Part shown: piece after piece, positions 38,779 to 49,305 of the stretch | Numbering within the stretch: the first letter of the stretch is position 1 | Layout of the letters: every line of letters starts with the position of its first letter | From: Methanobacterium sp. ERen5 | GTDB taxonomy: Archaea; Methanobacteriota; Methanobacteria; Methanobacteriales; Methanobacteriaceae | Assembly (NCBI GenBank): GCA_024167805.1 | Contig: CP099988.1 | Coordinates: 620,001 to 684,000 of the forward strand | Reading direction: 5' to 3' | Length of the DNA stretch: 64,000 nt | The notes under the pieces: generated by a model | What the model was told of the DNA's origin: nothing | Database searches by the model: none | What the model saw: the letters and a program-made list of their open reading frames with translations, nothing else | Program-made: the position numbers and the translations under genes

Positions 38779-39534
38779 ATGAAAATAGGAGTATCTACAT
38801 TGGCACTTTCGCCAACACCCCTGGAATCTGTGCTGACATGTTTAGAAGATAGGAACGTGGAGTACTGTGAAATTATGAATGAGTATCCCTACAACAATAT
38901 TGACAGCGATGTTGTAGGGTCTTACAACATCAAGATCAGCATTCATTCACCGTTATCTGATGTAAACATCGCAAGCTACAATGATAAGATGAGAACATCA
39001 TCGGTGTCAGCCATCAAAAATTCAATAGATACTGCAGTATCGGTTGGAAGTGAGGTTGTTGTGGTGCATCCAGGTCAAGTTCCAATTCTTGGAAAAAAGT
39101 TCATTGACAGGATTAAAGAGCACAGTTTAGAATCTCTGAGGGAATGTTCAAACTACGCAGATGAAAATGGGATCATGATCTGCATAGAAAATATGCCAAA
39201 TTTTGAAGAGCTTTTATTAAAGGATCTAAAAGAAGTTCACAATGTGGCTGAAGAGTTAGATTCTCACATAACTTTAGATGTTGGCCATGCATACAACATG
39301 AACTTTGCTGTTGAGGAAATGTTAAGTTCCCCAAGAATAAAACATATCCATTTATCAGACAACGATGGAAGCTATGACAGCCACGATGCAATTGGAAGTG
39401 CAGATATAGACTTCAAATCACTGTTTAAAGAGTTGAAATCAGTGAATTATGATGGAATATTAGTTGTTGAAGTAAAGGATCCTGCTGCTTTGACAGAAAG
39501 TTTGGATTATATCAAAAATGAGTTGAAGATCTAA
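38779..39534 (+). CDS. Sugar phosphate isomerase/epimerase-like TIM-barrel protein
   Basis: A 251-residue TIM barrel of the AP endonuclease 2 / xylose isomerase-like superfamily. Metal ligands are suggested by SIHSPLSDVNIA, VVVHPGQ, ICIENMPNF, LDVGHAYNM, KHIHLSDNDGSYDSHDAIGSADIDF and VVEVKDP. That pattern of Glu, His and Asp fits a divalent-metal isomerase or an endonuclease IV relative. The start follows CCGGAG. It lies 20 bases after the PIN/KH ATPase gene, so it shares its transcript. The substrate is unknown. Confidence 0.75.
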   Translation: MKIGVSTLALSPTPLESVLTCLEDRNVEYCEIMNEYPYNNIDSDVVGSYNIKISIHSPLSDVNIASYNDKMRTSSVSAIKNSIDTAVSVGSEVVVVHPGQVPILGKKFIDRIKEHSLESLRECSNYADENGIMICIENMPNFEELLLKDLKEVHNVAEELDSHITLDVGHAYNMNFAVEEMLSSPRIKHIHLSDNDGSYDSHDAIGSADIDFKSLFKELKSVNYDGILVVEVKDPAALTESLDYIKNELKI

Positions 39535-39547
39535 TAATATATTAAAA

Positions 39548-39581
39548 GAGGATACTTAGCTTAATATGCCGAGTGATCCTC
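39548..39581 (+). repeat. Inverted repeat after the TIM-barrel gene
   Basis: GAGGAT (39548-39553) and ATCCTC (39576-39581) can pair around 22 bases. It lies just after the gene stop, but the T-rich tract starts only near 39610, so it is a weak terminator candidate at best. Confidence 0.3.
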
Positions 39582-39699
39582 GATCATCCCATCCACGAAA
39601 ACTAAATCCTATTTTTTATATATTGTTGAAAATATACCATGGTATCAGATGAAATAAGGATGTATAATACAATGAAAATTTATGAAGGGGTTGTTTAAT

Positions 39700-40368
39700 T
39701 TGAAAATAGCTATAATTGGCGGTACAGGAGATCAGGGACTTGGACTTGCATTGAGATTTGTGAAGGCTGGAGAAGATGTGATAGTGGGATCAAGAGATAT
39801 TAAAAAGGCTGAAACAGCCGTGGATCTCATGAAAGACATCTTAGGTAGTGATGATCTTCCAAACTTAACAGCCATGACCAACCAAGATGCTGCTTCAAAC
39901 GGAGATATCATTATTTTAACTGTTCCACTTCAAGCACAGATGGTTACATTAAAATCAATCAAGGACAATTTGAAGGGAGAAATATTTGTTGATGCAACAT
40001 CACCACTTGAAGGTTGTTTAGGCGGTAAACCAACTAGGTACGTAGACCTCTGGGAGGGATCTGCAGCAGAAAGATCTGCAGAGTTCCTGGGTGATAATGC
40101 TGTGGTTGTTTCTGCATTTTGCAATATCAGTGCGTCTAGTTTGACTACTGTGGATGAAGATGTTGAATGTGACTGTCTTGTTTCAGGAGACGATCATGAA
40201 TCAAATCTGATTGTTATGGAACTCGCCGAGAAAATTTCCGGTGTTAAATCCATTGAATGCGGAGCACTTGAAAATGCCAGGATCGTTGAGAAGTTGACTC
40301 CATTACTCATCAATTTAAATATTCGAAACAAAGTTAAAAACGCAGGAATAAGAATAAGCAATATCTAG
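39700..40368 (+). CDS. npdG: F420H2:NADP oxidoreductase
   Basis: A 222-residue enzyme that transfers hydride between coenzyme F420 and NADP, supplying NADPH in methanogens. The dinucleotide loop is KIAIIGGTGDQGLGLALRF at the N-terminus, with GSRDIKKAE giving NADP preference. IIILTVPLQAQM and CSDVISDD-like ECDCLVSGDDHESN follow the family pattern. The TTG at 39700 directly opens the KIAIIGG strand and has AAGGGG upstream; the in-frame ATG at 39682 would add six residues. A TATA-like TTTTTATATATTG is near 39612. hxlB follows. Confidence 0.92.
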   Translation: MKIAIIGGTGDQGLGLALRFVKAGEDVIVGSRDIKKAETAVDLMKDILGSDDLPNLTAMTNQDAASNGDIIILTVPLQAQMVTLKSIKDNLKGEIFVDATSPLEGCLGGKPTRYVDLWEGSAAERSAEFLGDNAVVVSAFCNISASSLTTVDEDVECDCLVSGDDHESNLIVMELAEKISGVKSIECGALENARIVEKLTPLLINLNIRNKVKNAGIRISNI

Positions 40369-40423
40369 GTAAAAAAATCTAACCTAAACTATAATTAAAC
40401 ACAAATCAATTGAAGGTCTATGA

Positions 40424-41008
40424 ATGGAACATATTAAAAAAACTGTGGAAAACATAACTAAACATGCTCTAACAGTCATTGACAAGGTTGATGGAACCCA
40501 AGTAGACCAGATGATTACCAGTATCCAAAATGCTGAATCCGTGTTCATAGTTGGTAGCGGTAGATCAGAGCTGATTGGTAAAGCATTTGCAATGAGGTTG
40601 ATGCATTTAGGATTTGTTGTGTACGTAATTGGAGATGTCACAACCCCAGCTATCAACAAAAAAGATTGCTTAATTGCCATATCAGGTTCGGGCGAAACTA
40701 GAACTGTTACACTGGCAGCTGGAACAGCTGCTAATTCCGGAGCCACTGTGATAGGCATAACAGCCAATCCCCCTTCTACACTGGGAATTTATCTAGATGT
40801 TTGTGTGAAAATTGAAAGTAAAACTAAGGCACCATGGAAACATTACACTTCAGCAGTTCTCAAGGGAGATTATGATGATCTAACACCAATGGGAATACTG
40901 TTTGAAGACACAACTCATCTGTTTTTAGATGGACTTATAGCAGAATTTATGGCACGTTTAGGTAAGAAAGAAGACGATCTCAAGAGGAGACAGGCTACCA
41001 TAAAATAA
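40424..41008 (+). CDS. hxlB: 6-phospho-3-hexuloisomerase
   Basis: A 194-residue SIS-domain isomerase interconverting arabino-hex-3-ulose 6-phosphate and fructose 6-phosphate. In archaea lacking the pentose phosphate pathway this ribulose monophosphate route makes ribulose 5-phosphate. VFIVGSGRSELIGKAFAMRL and LIAISGSGETRTV are the SIS loops; KAPWKHYTSAVLKGDYDDLTPMGILFEDTTHLFLDG completes the family pattern. The hexulose-phosphate synthase partner gene is not in the window. It follows npdG by 55 bases and precedes endA by 46. Confidence 0.92.
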   Translation: MEHIKKTVENITKHALTVIDKVDGTQVDQMITSIQNAESVFIVGSGRSELIGKAFAMRLMHLGFVVYVIGDVTTPAINKKDCLIAISGSGETRTVTLAAGTAANSGATVIGITANPPSTLGIYLDVCVKIESKTKAPWKHYTSAVLKGDYDDLTPMGILFEDTTHLFLDGLIAEFMARLGKKEDDLKRRQATIK

Positions 41009-41054
41009 TTTCATGAAATTAACATTAAATAGTATAAAATCAAGTGTGGTGTAT

Positions 41055-41558
41055 ATGAACGCAGAATTATCTGGTGACATCGTTATAGTTAAAAACGGAA
41101 ATACCGCAAAAATCCATGAGAAAAGCCATTTTGGAAATTTATCCGAGGACGGACTTCAACTTTCATTTGTGGAAGCCCTTTACCTAATGGAAAAGGGAAA
41201 ATTAGAAGTTGAAGATGATGGCGAAGAAATTTCCATCGACGATATGTTTGGATTCATAAGGAAAACCAGTGCATTTTCTAATTACATCGTGTACAGGGAC
41301 TTGCGTAACAGGGGTTACATAGTAAAAACTGGATTCAAATATGGATCTGAATTCCGACTGTATGATCGTGGAAAATCCCCTGGAGATGGACATTCAAAAT
41401 ACCTCGTTAAAGTGGCAAGTGAAAACAGTGAATTCCTGATGTCTGATCTTTCAAGCTATGTCAGGGTTGCCCATGGAGTGAATAAGAAATTGTTGTTTGC
41501 TGTGGTGGACGAGGAAAACGATATAACTTACTACAACGTTGAATGGACTAGGCCATGA
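41055..41558 (+). CDS. endA: tRNA splicing endonuclease
   Basis: A 167-residue archaeal splicing endonuclease that cuts introns at bulge-helix-bulge motifs. The catalytic triad region is intact: Tyr in YIVKTGFKYGSEFRLYDRG, His in DGHSKYLVKV and Lys in RVAHGVNKKLLFAVV. The ATG at 41055 is chosen because GGTG lies five bases ahead and the length matches the family. An ATG 42 bases upstream is in frame but poorly placed. trpS is next on the same strand, a pairing seen in other Methanobacteriales. Confidence 0.93.
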   Translation: MNAELSGDIVIVKNGNTAKIHEKSHFGNLSEDGLQLSFVEALYLMEKGKLEVEDDGEEISIDDMFGFIRKTSAFSNYIVYRDLRNRGYIVKTGFKYGSEFRLYDRGKSPGDGHSKYLVKVASENSEFLMSDLSSYVRVAHGVNKKLLFAVVDEENDITYYNVEWTRP

Positions 41559-41641
41559 ATCATTTTTGATGGATATTTTCAAGGTATGAGTAAATTATAA
41601 AAAAATTAAAAAATTGTACTAGTAAATTTTAAGGTGATTTA

Positions 41642-42738
41642 GTGATAGACCCATGGAGTTCAGCTGTTTTAGACTACGAAAATCTCATTGAACAGTTCGG
41701 AATTAAACCATTCACAGACCTTCTGCCTGATGTGGATGATCCCCCAGCCCTCATGAAGAGGGGAATAATATTTGGTCAGAGGGACTTTGGCAGAATAGTT
41801 AAGGCCATGCATGAAAAATCTGAATTTGCAGTTGTATCAGGAATGATGCCCAGCGGAAAAATGCATATAGGCCATAAAATGATTGTTGATCAGTTAGTAT
41901 GGTATCAAAAACATGGCGCAGATATATTCCTACCAATTGCAGATATGGAATCATATTCAGCAAGAGATATTGAATTTGAAGAATCAAAAGAACTTGCAAT
42001 TGTTGAGTACCTCACCAATTACATTGCACTCGGACTGGATTTTAAACAGAAAAATATTCACTGCTACCTACAATCCGAGAACAAAACAGTCCGAAATTTA
42101 GCATACCTAACTGGTAAAAGGGTGAATCTAAATGAGATGAAAGCAATCTACGGATTTTCAGGCTCAACCAACATATCTCATCTCTATGTCCCCCTGGTAC
42201 AAGTTGCTGACATTCTACATCCCCAGTTAGAAGAATTTGGCGGACCTAAACCAACAGTGGTGCCAGTAGGACCTGATCAAGATCCTCACATCAGATTGAC
42301 AAGGGACATTGCAGATCGTTTGAAGAGCAAATTCAATTTCATAGCACCATCTTCAACCTACCACAGATTCATAACAGGATTAACTGGAGATAAAATGTCC
42401 AGTAGCAAGCCTAAAACAGCCATATTCTTGAGTGACAAACCTGAAGTTGCAGAAAAGAAGATTAAAACTGCTAAGACAGGTGGAAGAGAGAGTTTGGACG
42501 AACAAAAAAGTTGGGAGGCATTCCTGAAGATTGTGTTGTTTACGAGATGCTTCTATACCACCTAGTGGAATCTGATAAAGAACTTGTGGAAATGTATCAT
42601 GACTGCAAGAATGGGACAATGATGTGTGGAGAATGTAAAGCCAAGGCAGGCAACATGATAAGAATCTTCTTCGAAGATCTCTCCAATCGTAGGAAAGTTG
42701 CAGAGGGAGAAGCCCGAAAGATATTAAGTAATTACTAA
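41642..42738 (+). CDS. trpS: Tryptophanyl-tRNA synthetase, 1-base loss
   Basis: A class I synthetase of the archaeal/eukaryotic TrpRS type, about 365 residues after repair. It opens [20 protein letters not shown]; the ATP-binding signature is [12 protein letters not shown] and the second is GDKMSSSKP. The frame breaks in A6 at 42504-42509 (one A missing): repair joins DEQKK to [25 protein letters not shown], and the C-terminal anticodon domain then reads to the stop at 42738. The start is GTG after AGGTGAT. An intact gene is essential, which supports a sequencing error. Confidence 0.93.
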
Positions 42739-42813
42739 TAATAGGATTGAAAAATAATACTCAAAGATATGGTGATATACCTCTGAATATTCCAATTGAA
42801 GGATGTGAAAAGT

Positions 42814-43446
42814 TTGAAAAAAGAGCGATACGATGGATTTTTTGGTGGGCTTTATAAGCGAAACGAAACATACATAATGCTTTCAGCTGTTATTCTCCTG
42901 GGATCTATTTTTGCAGGGTATGCATTTGCAGGATTTTTAAACCCTGTGCTTGGAGGAGTTTATGGAGAATTCCAGAATAAAATTATCCATGGACAGATAC
43001 AGTTAAACACATTCTCATTATTCTTTAACAATTTAAATGTCGCCCTCTTAATTTACATCGGTGGAGCATTCGTAGGAATCATATCTGTAGCATATCTTAT
43101 CTTCAACGGACTTTTCATTGGCTATGCTGGTACACAGTTCTCATTGGGAGATTATCTTGTGTACACATTACCCCACGGAATTCCGGAACTCTTAGGAATT
43201 ATAATTGCTGGAGCCGCAGGTTTCAGGCTTGGAAGTTGTGTTCTTAATATTTTCAAGGATTTACTACATATGAGAACAGATATTTCGAAAAGAACCCAAT
43301 TCAACTACATTATAGAAATGCATATCGATGAATTTTGGGAATCTTTGAAACTCCTAGCCATAGCCGTGGTATTGTTACTTATTGCTGCAGTCATAGAGGC
43401 AAACATCACCATTGCATGGGGAAACTACGTAAAATCTGTACTCTAA
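42814..43446 (+). CDS. SpoIIM-family (DUF95) membrane protein
   Basis: A membrane protein of about 210 residues with five or six helices and the stage II sporulation protein M pattern: RNETYIMLSAVILLGSIFAGYAF, FFNNLNVALLIYIGGAFVGIISVAYLIFNGLFIGYAG and LPHGIPELLGIIIAGAAGFRLG, with the conserved HGIPE motif. In archaea this family is common outside any sporulation; some link to transport or membrane remodelling. The start is probably TTG at 42814 after GGATGTG; an in-frame TTG at 42796 is less well served. It follows trpS. Confidence 0.8.
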   Translation: MKKERYDGFFGGLYKRNETYIMLSAVILLGSIFAGYAFAGFLNPVLGGVYGEFQNKIIHGQIQLNTFSLFFNNLNVALLIYIGGAFVGIISVAYLIFNGLFIGYAGTQFSLGDYLVYTLPHGIPELLGIIIAGAAGFRLGSCVLNIFKDLLHMRTDISKRTQFNYIIEMHIDEFWESLKLLAIAVVLLLIAAVIEANITIAWGNYVKSVL

Positions 43447-43457
43447 ATAATAATTAA

Positions 43458-43499
43458 AACTGTTCATTTGCACAAGTTTCTAGTCAAACGAGAACAGTT
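43458..43499 (+). promoter_or_regulatory. thrC: Spaced 8-base dyad before thrC
   Basis: AACTGTTC (43458-43465) and GAACAGTT (43492-43499) are exact inverted copies, 26 bases apart, ahead of a TATA-like AATATAAATTT near 43521. They could be a terminator stem for the SpoIIM gene, as T5 follows at 43506, or a regulator site for thrC. Both readings fit. Confidence 0.4.
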
Positions 43500-43559
43500 C
43501 AAACCTTTTTATTTCAAAAAAATATAAATTTACAATAAAAAAAATTAGCAAGTGATAGA

Positions 43560-44759
43560 ATGATGAAGTGTATATCGTGTGGAGAAGAATACGAAGTTGA
43601 TGAAATAATTTACACCTGTAAAAAATGTGATTCCACACTAGAAGTGGTTTCCAGCCATCCTGATATTTCTAAAGATATTTTCAGCTGCAGAAAATCCACC
43701 ATGTGGAAGTATAAGGAATTTTTACCAGTCGATGAAACAAAAATTGTCAGCCTAGAAGAGGGAGGCACACCCTTTTGTAAATGTGATAAACTAGGGTCCG
43801 AACTTGGAATAGATCTCTATGTTAAGGTAGAAGGCTCAAACCCCACTGGAAGTTTTAAAGACAGGGGAATGAGCGTAGGAATGACAAAAGCTGTTGAACT
43901 AGGAGTTAACACCGTTGGATGTGCTTCAACAGGAAATACATCTGCTTCACTCGCAGCATACGCAGCAAGAGCTGGTAAAAGATGCATAGTACTCTTACCT
44001 GCAGGGAAGGTTGCACTTGGAAAACTAGCACAGGCAATGTTTCATGGTGCTGAAGTCATCTCAATACGTGGAAACTTCGATGAAGCACTTGAAACAGTCA
44101 CATCACTAGCATTGGAAGGACAACTTTACCTGTTAAATTCTGTTAACCCCTACCGTTTAGAAGGCCAAAAAACCATAGGATTTGAGATCGTAGATGATCT
44201 AGGTTGGCAGTCTCCAGACAGAATAGTGTTACCCGTGGGCAATGCAGGAAACATTTCAGCGATATGGAAGGGAATCAAAGAATTTCACGAAGCAGGATTC
44301 ATGGATGATCTTCCAATGATGACTGGAATACAGGCTGAAATGGCAGCACCCATAACCAATGCTGTTCGTCAAGGCAAAAAAACCATAGAACCTGTTAAGG
44401 ATCCTGAAACAATTGCAACTGCAATAAGAATAGGAGCACCTGTAAGTGCACAGAAAGCATTACGGGCCATATATGAGTCAAATGGTTATGCAGATACAGT
44501 TACAGACGATGAAATATTGAGTGCTCAGAAATTACTGGCAAGAAAAGAGGGAATTGGAGTAGAACCTGCGTCTGCAGCATCAATTGCTGGCCTATTAAAG
44601 ATGGTTGAATCTGGTGAAGTGGACAAAGGAGAGGAAGTCGTTTGTATTGTGACAGGTCACCTCTTAAAAGACCCTAATACTGCAATAGATGCGTGTGTAA
44701 AACCTTTAGAAATTGATGCCGATGTTAAAACACTTTCAAAGATTATTAACAAGCAATGA
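43560..44759 (+). CDS. thrC: Threonine synthase
   Basis: A 399-residue PLP enzyme that makes threonine from O-phosphohomoserine. The N-terminus has a rubredoxin-like zinc motif (CISCGEEY and CKKCDS) seen in archaeal ThrC. The PLP Lys is in EGSNPTGSFKDRGMSVGM, and GCASTGNTSASLAAYAA and VLPVGNAGNISAIWKG bind the cofactor and phosphate. VCIVTGHLLKDP is near the end. The first ATG at 43560 has GTGA upstream; a second ATG follows at once. A spaced dyad lies upstream. Confidence 0.95.
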   Translation: MMKCISCGEEYEVDEIIYTCKKCDSTLEVVSSHPDISKDIFSCRKSTMWKYKEFLPVDETKIVSLEEGGTPFCKCDKLGSELGIDLYVKVEGSNPTGSFKDRGMSVGMTKAVELGVNTVGCASTGNTSASLAAYAARAGKRCIVLLPAGKVALGKLAQAMFHGAEVISIRGNFDEALETVTSLALEGQLYLLNSVNPYRLEGQKTIGFEIVDDLGWQSPDRIVLPVGNAGNISAIWKGIKEFHEAGFMDDLPMMTGIQAEMAAPITNAVRQGKKTIEPVKDPETIATAIRIGAPVSAQKALRAIYESNGYADTVTDDEILSAQKLLARKEGIGVEPASAASIAGLLKMVESGEVDKGEEVVCIVTGHLLKDPNTAIDACVKPLEIDADVKTLSKIINKQ

Positions 44760-44854
44760 AGGTGTTCCCACCACAATTTTTTTTAATTGATCTGAAGATT
44801 TTCTATATCCCAATTTTTTCCACATCAATAAATACAACATAATTTGTCATGGGC

Positions 44855-44894
44855 TGACCAAAAATGAAATAGATCATGACGACATGACCAAAAA
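44855..44894. repeat. Direct repeat TGACCAAAAA, 30-base spacing
   Basis: TGACCAAAAA occurs at 44855-44864 and again at 44885-44894, exactly 30 bases apart (about three helical turns). The pair sits 40-75 bases upstream of the TATA box of the first histone gene. It could be two sites for an activator on one face of DNA. Confidence 0.4.
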
Positions 44895-44930
44895 ACATAC
44901 AAATCACTGAATAAATCTCATAAATATACC

Positions 44931-44942
44931 ATAAATATATAA
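44931..44942 (+). promoter_or_regulatory. TATA box of the first histone gene
   Basis: ATAAATATATAAG is a clear archaeal TATA box. A start site about 25 bases downstream leaves a leader of some 30 bases before the GAGGTGAT and GTG start. Confidence 0.6.
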
Positions 44943-44994
44943 GGGATTACGACGACAGTGTATATTAACAAAGATATATAGTGAGGTGATTAAT

Positions 44995-45198
<204 letters not shown>

Positions 45199-45586
45199 AT
45201 AGTTTTTTTCTTTTTTCTTTTTTTAAATAAGTTAAATAAACCCTTAATCAAAGCTCAATTTTCGAAAATTTATCTGAACATCCCACCAATATTTTCTCCT
45301 TAATTCATACAATCGAGAACTCAGAAAAACTAATTATAAATTATTTTGTATCCTCTTGAAATATTGAGTTTATCAGATCAAAAAATAGCCAGAATATTTA
45401 ACATATGAATACTGAATATTTGTTGTTGATTTTAATTTCATGGACATCAAGCAAACTTTATATATTATGATAATGAAATATCCAATAGACTACTTTTGAA
45501 CTATGAAAATCATTCTATGAGTTAAGTTACTTATAATTAGAATTTGATTTATCAGTGTTTTATAGTCATTTCTGATCGGAAGAACT

Positions 45587-45600
45587 TTTATATGTATAAA
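45587..45600 (+). promoter_or_regulatory. rpl7ae: TATA box of the rpl7ae operon
   Basis: TTTATATGTATAAA at 45587-45600 is a good TATA box. Transcription would start near 45615, just ahead of the kink-turn. Confidence 0.6.
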
Positions 45601-45616
45601 ATGTAAAAGTATGATC

Positions 45617-45654
<38 letters not shown>

Positions 45655-45660
45655 TAATAA

Positions 45661-46032
45661 ATGGCAAAAGCAATATATGTTAAATTCGATACACCAAAAG
45701 AAATAGCAGACAAAGCTTACGAAGCTTTAGAAATAGCAAAAGACACAGGTAAAATAGGTAAAGGTACCAACGAGGTTACCAAGATGATAGAGAGGGGTAA
45801 CGCTCTATTAGTATTCATAGCTGAGGATATAGACCCACCAGAAATAGCAGCACACCTTCCTGTACTTGCTGAAGAAAAGGAAATACCTTACGTTTACCTT
45901 CCAACCAAAGACGAGCTAGGAGAAGCAGCAGGTCTAAATGTTGGAACTGCATCTGCATGTATCATAGACGCAGGTGAAGCTGAAGATTTAATCAACGATG
46001 TTGTTGAGAAAGTCGAAGAGCTTAAAAAGTAA
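45661..46032 (+). CDS. rpl7ae: Ribosomal protein L7Ae
   Basis: A 123-residue kink-turn-binding protein: part of the large subunit, of box C/D and H/ACA RNPs and of RNase P in archaea. The RNA-contact stretch [32 protein letters not shown] and [34 protein letters not shown] match the family. AGGAGGT lies 7 bases before the ATG. It heads the operon with rps28e, rpl24e, ndk and infB. A kink-turn in its own leader suggests autoregulation. Confidence 0.97.
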   Translation: MAKAIYVKFDTPKEIADKAYEALEIAKDTGKIGKGTNEVTKMIERGNALLVFIAEDIDPPEIAAHLPVLAEEKEIPYVYLPTKDELGEAAGLNVGTASACIIDAGEAEDLINDVVEKVEELKK

Positions 46033-46095
46033 GTATAAACGCTATTTTTACAGAAGGGCCCATGCCTTTCTTATTTTAATTTGAAGGTGATTTAA

Positions 46096-46302
46096 ATGGA
46101 AGATGGAACTCCTGCTGAAATTATAGAGGTTCTGAAAAGGACTGGAATGACTGGAGAAGTCATGCAGGTTAAATGCAGAATACTTGATGGAAGAGACAAG
46201 GGAAGAATACTCACTAGAAACGTCATGGGAGCTATAAGGGAAGGCGACATTTTAATGTTGCTCGATACAATACGGGAAGCTAAAGAGATCCGTACCCCAT
46301 AA
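46096..46302 (+). CDS. rps28e: Ribosomal protein S28e
   Basis: A 68-residue small-subunit protein with an S1-like barrel. [50 protein letters not shown] is typical of S28e, and it ends in the conserved [13 protein letters not shown] tail. It lies between rpl7ae and rpl24e in the standard archaeal order. GGTGAT precedes the ATG. Confidence 0.96.
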   Translation: MEDGTPAEIIEVLKRTGMTGEVMQVKCRILDGRDKGRILTRNVMGAIREGDILMLLDTIREAKEIRTP

Positions 46303-46318
46303 TTAAAAGGTGCTTAAT

Positions 46319-46480
46319 ATGAGAACATGTTCATTCTGTAAAGAAGAAATCGAAGAAGGCACAGGAAAAATGTACGTCAAAAAGGACGGTACTGTATATT
46401 TCTTCTGCAGCAGCAAATGTGAGAAAAATCAAATCGGACTCGGAAGAGTTCCAAGAAAAGTTAAGTGGGTCAAAAAATGA
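46319..46480 (+). CDS. rpl24e: Ribosomal protein L24e
   Basis: A 53-residue zinc protein of the large subunit: [20 protein letters not shown], then [19 protein letters not shown], giving the CxxC and CxxxC zinc ligands. The end KVKWVKK is typical. AAGGTG precedes the ATG, and its stop overlaps the ndk start (ATGA). It is too short for many ORF callers. Confidence 0.95.
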   Translation: MRTCSFCKEEIEEGTGKMYVKKDGTVYFFCSSKCEKNQIGLGRVPRKVKWVKK

Positions 46481-46935
46481 AACAGAGAAGTTTTGTAATG
46501 CTAAAACCTGATGCAGTCAAAAGGAGACTTGCAGGTGAAGTCTTAGGCAGGTTCGAAAACCGTGGTCTTAAGATCCTCGCTGCAAAGTTATTGGTTATAA
46601 CCCCTGAACTAGCAAAAGAGCATTACGGAGAACACTCTGAAAGACCATTTTTCAAAGATTTAGTTGATTACATAACTTCAGGACCTGTTCTTGCAACAGT
46701 GATTGAAGGTGAAGAATGTATCAGCTTAATCAGGAAAATGGTTGGAGCTACTAACCCTCAGGAAGCAGATCTAGGAACTATTAGGGGTGATTACGCCATT
46801 GATACCGGTCGTAACATAATACACGCCTCTGATTCAGAAACTTCAGCAGCTAGAGAAATAGCATTATTTTTCGAAGACTCTGAAATCTACGATTACAGCA
46901 TGCCTGACGAAGAAATGATATACGAAGAACCATAA
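46477..46935 (+). CDS. ndk: Nucleoside diphosphate kinase
   Basis: A 152-residue enzyme that balances NTP pools. [23 protein letters not shown] opens the fold; the phosphorylated His is in [22 protein letters not shown], and [10 protein letters not shown] is typical. The ATG at 46477 overlaps the rpl24e stop, so translation is coupled. The C-terminal tail [14 protein letters not shown] is acidic, as in other archaea. It lies in the ribosomal operon before infB. Confidence 0.96.
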   Translation: MKQRSFVMLKPDAVKRRLAGEVLGRFENRGLKILAAKLLVITPELAKEHYGEHSERPFFKDLVDYITSGPVLATVIEGEECISLIRKMVGATNPQEADLGTIRGDYAIDTGRNIIHASDSETSAAREIALFFEDSEIYDYSMPDEEMIYEEP

Positions 46936-46983
46936 TATCAAGAGCCTTAATTTTTTTTACGCTCTATTTTTTGGAGGTTTAAA

Positions 46984-48771
46984 TTGAAGATTAGATCACC
47001 CATAGTGTCTGTTTTGGGTCATGTTGACCATGGAAAAACCACTCTCCTTGACTTTATAAGGGGCGGTGCAATGGCCCAGAAGGAAGCTGGAGGAATAACA
47101 CAACACATTGGTGGAACAGAAATTCCCATGGAAGTCATTGAAACCATATGTGGAAACCTCTTAACAAAGCTCGACATAAGGGAGACTATGCCAGGTCTGT
47201 TTTTCATTGACACACCTGGACATGAAGCATTTACAACTCTCCGTAAGAGAGGTGGTGCACTTGCAGATCTTGCAATACTCATAGTTGACATCAAAGAGGG
47301 ATTCAAACCCCAAACCTATGAGGCACTTAACATTCTCAAAACATTTAGAACTCCTTTTGTAGTTGCTGCAACCAAAATTGATAAAATTTATGGTTGGGAA
47401 ACTAACAAAGGATTATCATTCATTCAAACTTACAACAAACAGGCCCCAAGTGTCCAGGAACATCTTGATACAGGTGTCTATGAACTTGTAGGAGTATTGC
47501 ACGACGAAGGTTTTGAATCTGAAAGGTTTGACAGGGTTGAAAATTTTGCCAGACAGATCAGTATCATTCCAATAAGTGCTAAAACAGGAGAAGGAATACC
47601 CGAACTTTTAACAATGCTCATGGGACTTGCCCAGCAGTATCTTAAAGAACAGCTGCAGCTGGAAGCAGATGCACCTGCAAAGGGAACTATCCTGGAAGTG
47701 AAGGAAGAGAAAGGATTGGGTGTAACTGTTGATGCAGTTATATACGACGGCATACTCAAAAAGAACGACACCATTATCCTAACTAGTCTGGACGATATCA
47801 TAACCACAAAGATCCGATCAATACTGAAACCAAGACCCCTTGAAGAAATGAGAGACTCTAAAAAACGTTTCCAAAAGGTCAACGAGGTTGTTGCAGCGGC
47901 AGGAATCAAAATTGTCGCACCAAAAATTGAAAACGTTGTTTCTGGCTCACCCCTCAGAGTTGCCAGGGGAAATTCAGAGGGAATCAAGGAAGAGATACTT
48001 GGTGAAATTGAAAGCATAAAAATAGACACCGATGAAATGGGAGTCATTGTAAAGGCTGATACACTAGGATCCCTTGAAGCACTCGTTAGCATGCTTAAGG
48101 ACATGGAAGTTCCAATAAGAGCTGCTGATATTGGAGATGTTTCAAGAAGAGATGTGGTTGATGCATCCATAGTTCAGAAGGACAATCCTGAATATGGGGT
48201 CATAATATCATTTAATAACAAAATTTTACCCTCTGCAATGAACGAAATTACTTCTACTGGTGTTAAACTGTTCCATGCAGATGTGATCTACCAGTTGACA
48301 GAAGATTATGCAGAATGGGTTGCTGCAGCTGAAGAAAGAAAGAAGAAAGAATGGATAGACGCTATAATCCGTCCTGCAAAGATCAGAATAATTCCAAAAC
48401 TTGTTTTCAGGATTTCTAAACCTGCCATAGCAGGTATTGAAGTGCTTGGAGGAACTGTGAAAAAGGATAACATCCTCATAAACTCCGATGGACACAAGGT
48501 TGGTAAAGTTGAAAGTATGCAGGACAAGGGAGAAAATAAACCATCAACTTCAAAGGGTCAGCAAGTAGCAATGGCAATAAAAAATGCCGTAATTGGAAAG
48601 GATTTTGAAGAAGGTGATGTTCTCTACGTAGATATCCCTGAAAACCATTACAAAATTCTTGAATCTGAACTTAAATCAAAACTCTCAGAAGACGAACTTC
48701 AAATACTAGATGAACTAGTAGAAATTAAAAGAAAAGAAGATGACTTATATGGATTGAGAGTTGAGTACTGA
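46984..48771 (+). CDS. infB: Translation initiation factor aIF5B
   Basis: A 595-residue GTPase that joins the ribosomal subunits. G1 [18 protein letters not shown]3 [16 protein letters not shown] and G4 TKIDKI are all present. The later domains II to IV run through [28 protein letters not shown], and no intein interrupts it. The start is TTG at 46984 after GGAGGT. It probably ends the rpl7ae operon; rps6e starts 136 bases on. Confidence 0.97.
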   Translation: MKIRSPIVSVLGHVDHGKTTLLDFIRGGAMAQKEAGGITQHIGGTEIPMEVIETICGNLLTKLDIRETMPGLFFIDTPGHEAFTTLRKRGGALADLAILIVDIKEGFKPQTYEALNILKTFRTPFVVAATKIDKIYGWETNKGLSFIQTYNKQAPSVQEHLDTGVYELVGVLHDEGFESERFDRVENFARQISIIPISAKTGEGIPELLTMLMGLAQQYLKEQLQLEADAPAKGTILEVKEEKGLGVTVDAVIYDGILKKNDTIILTSLDDIITTKIRSILKPRPLEEMRDSKKRFQKVNEVVAAAGIKIVAPKIENVVSGSPLRVARGNSEGIKEEILGEIESIKIDTDEMGVIVKADTLGSLEALVSMLKDMEVPIRAADIGDVSRRDVVDASIVQKDNPEYGVIISFNNKILPSAMNEITSTGVKLFHADVIYQLTEDYAEWVAAAEERKKKEWIDAIIRPAKIRIIPKLVFRISKPAIAGIEVLGGTVKKDNILINSDGHKVGKVESMQDKGENKPSTSKGQQVAMAIKNAVIGKDFEEGDVLYVDIPENHYKILESELKSKLSEDELQILDELVEIKRKEDDLYGLRVEY

Positions 48772-48907
48772 GTTTGGAACAATTTATAAAGAAAAAAGCC
48801 CTGAAATCTGAAGATTCTTAAGAATCAAACCATGATCATTGAATTTACAATGGAAAACGATAAATAATATAGATTATATAGAACCAGAATAAGATGGAGG
48901 AGATATA

Positions 48908-49285
48908 TTGGCATTTAAATTAGTTATTTCAGAAGGCAAAAAAAGCCATCAAATGGAAGTTGAAGCTGCAGAATCTAAAAAACTCAACGGTTTAATAATA
49001 GGCGAGGAATTTGATGCTACTCTAGTTGGTTTAACTGGTTACAAACTTAAAATAACCGGTGGAAGCGATAAAAATGGTTTCCCAATGAAAAAGGACGTTG
49101 ATGGATCCAGAAGAATCAAGAGCTTACTCGCTGGAGGAATCGGATTCAATCCAAAAAGAGATGGACAGAGAAGAAGAAAAACCGTTCGAGGAAACACTGT
49201 ATCAGAGGATATAGTACAAATAAACACTGTGGTGACCCAGAAGGGTGAAAAGGAAATAAATGAAATTTTAGAAAGTGAAGAGTAA
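48908..49285 (+). CDS. rps6e: Ribosomal protein S6e
   Basis: A 125-residue small-subunit protein. [35 protein letters not shown] and [46 protein letters not shown] are family signatures. The long Ser-rich phosphorylated tail of the eukaryotic protein is absent, as usual in archaea. The start is TTG, after GGAGGAGAT. eif2g follows after 20 bases. Confidence 0.96.
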   Translation: MAFKLVISEGKKSHQMEVEAAESKKLNGLIIGEEFDATLVGLTGYKLKITGGSDKNGFPMKKDVDGSRRIKSLLAGGIGFNPKRDGQRRRKTVRGNTVSEDIVQINTVVTQKGEKEINEILESEE

Positions 49286-49305
49286 AAGTTTACGGGTGTA
49301 ATATC

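Noticed and set aside
47478..48170. A 230-residue minus-strand frame within infB.
   Set aside because: It is the complement of a well-supported GTPase gene and shows only Ser-rich low complexity.
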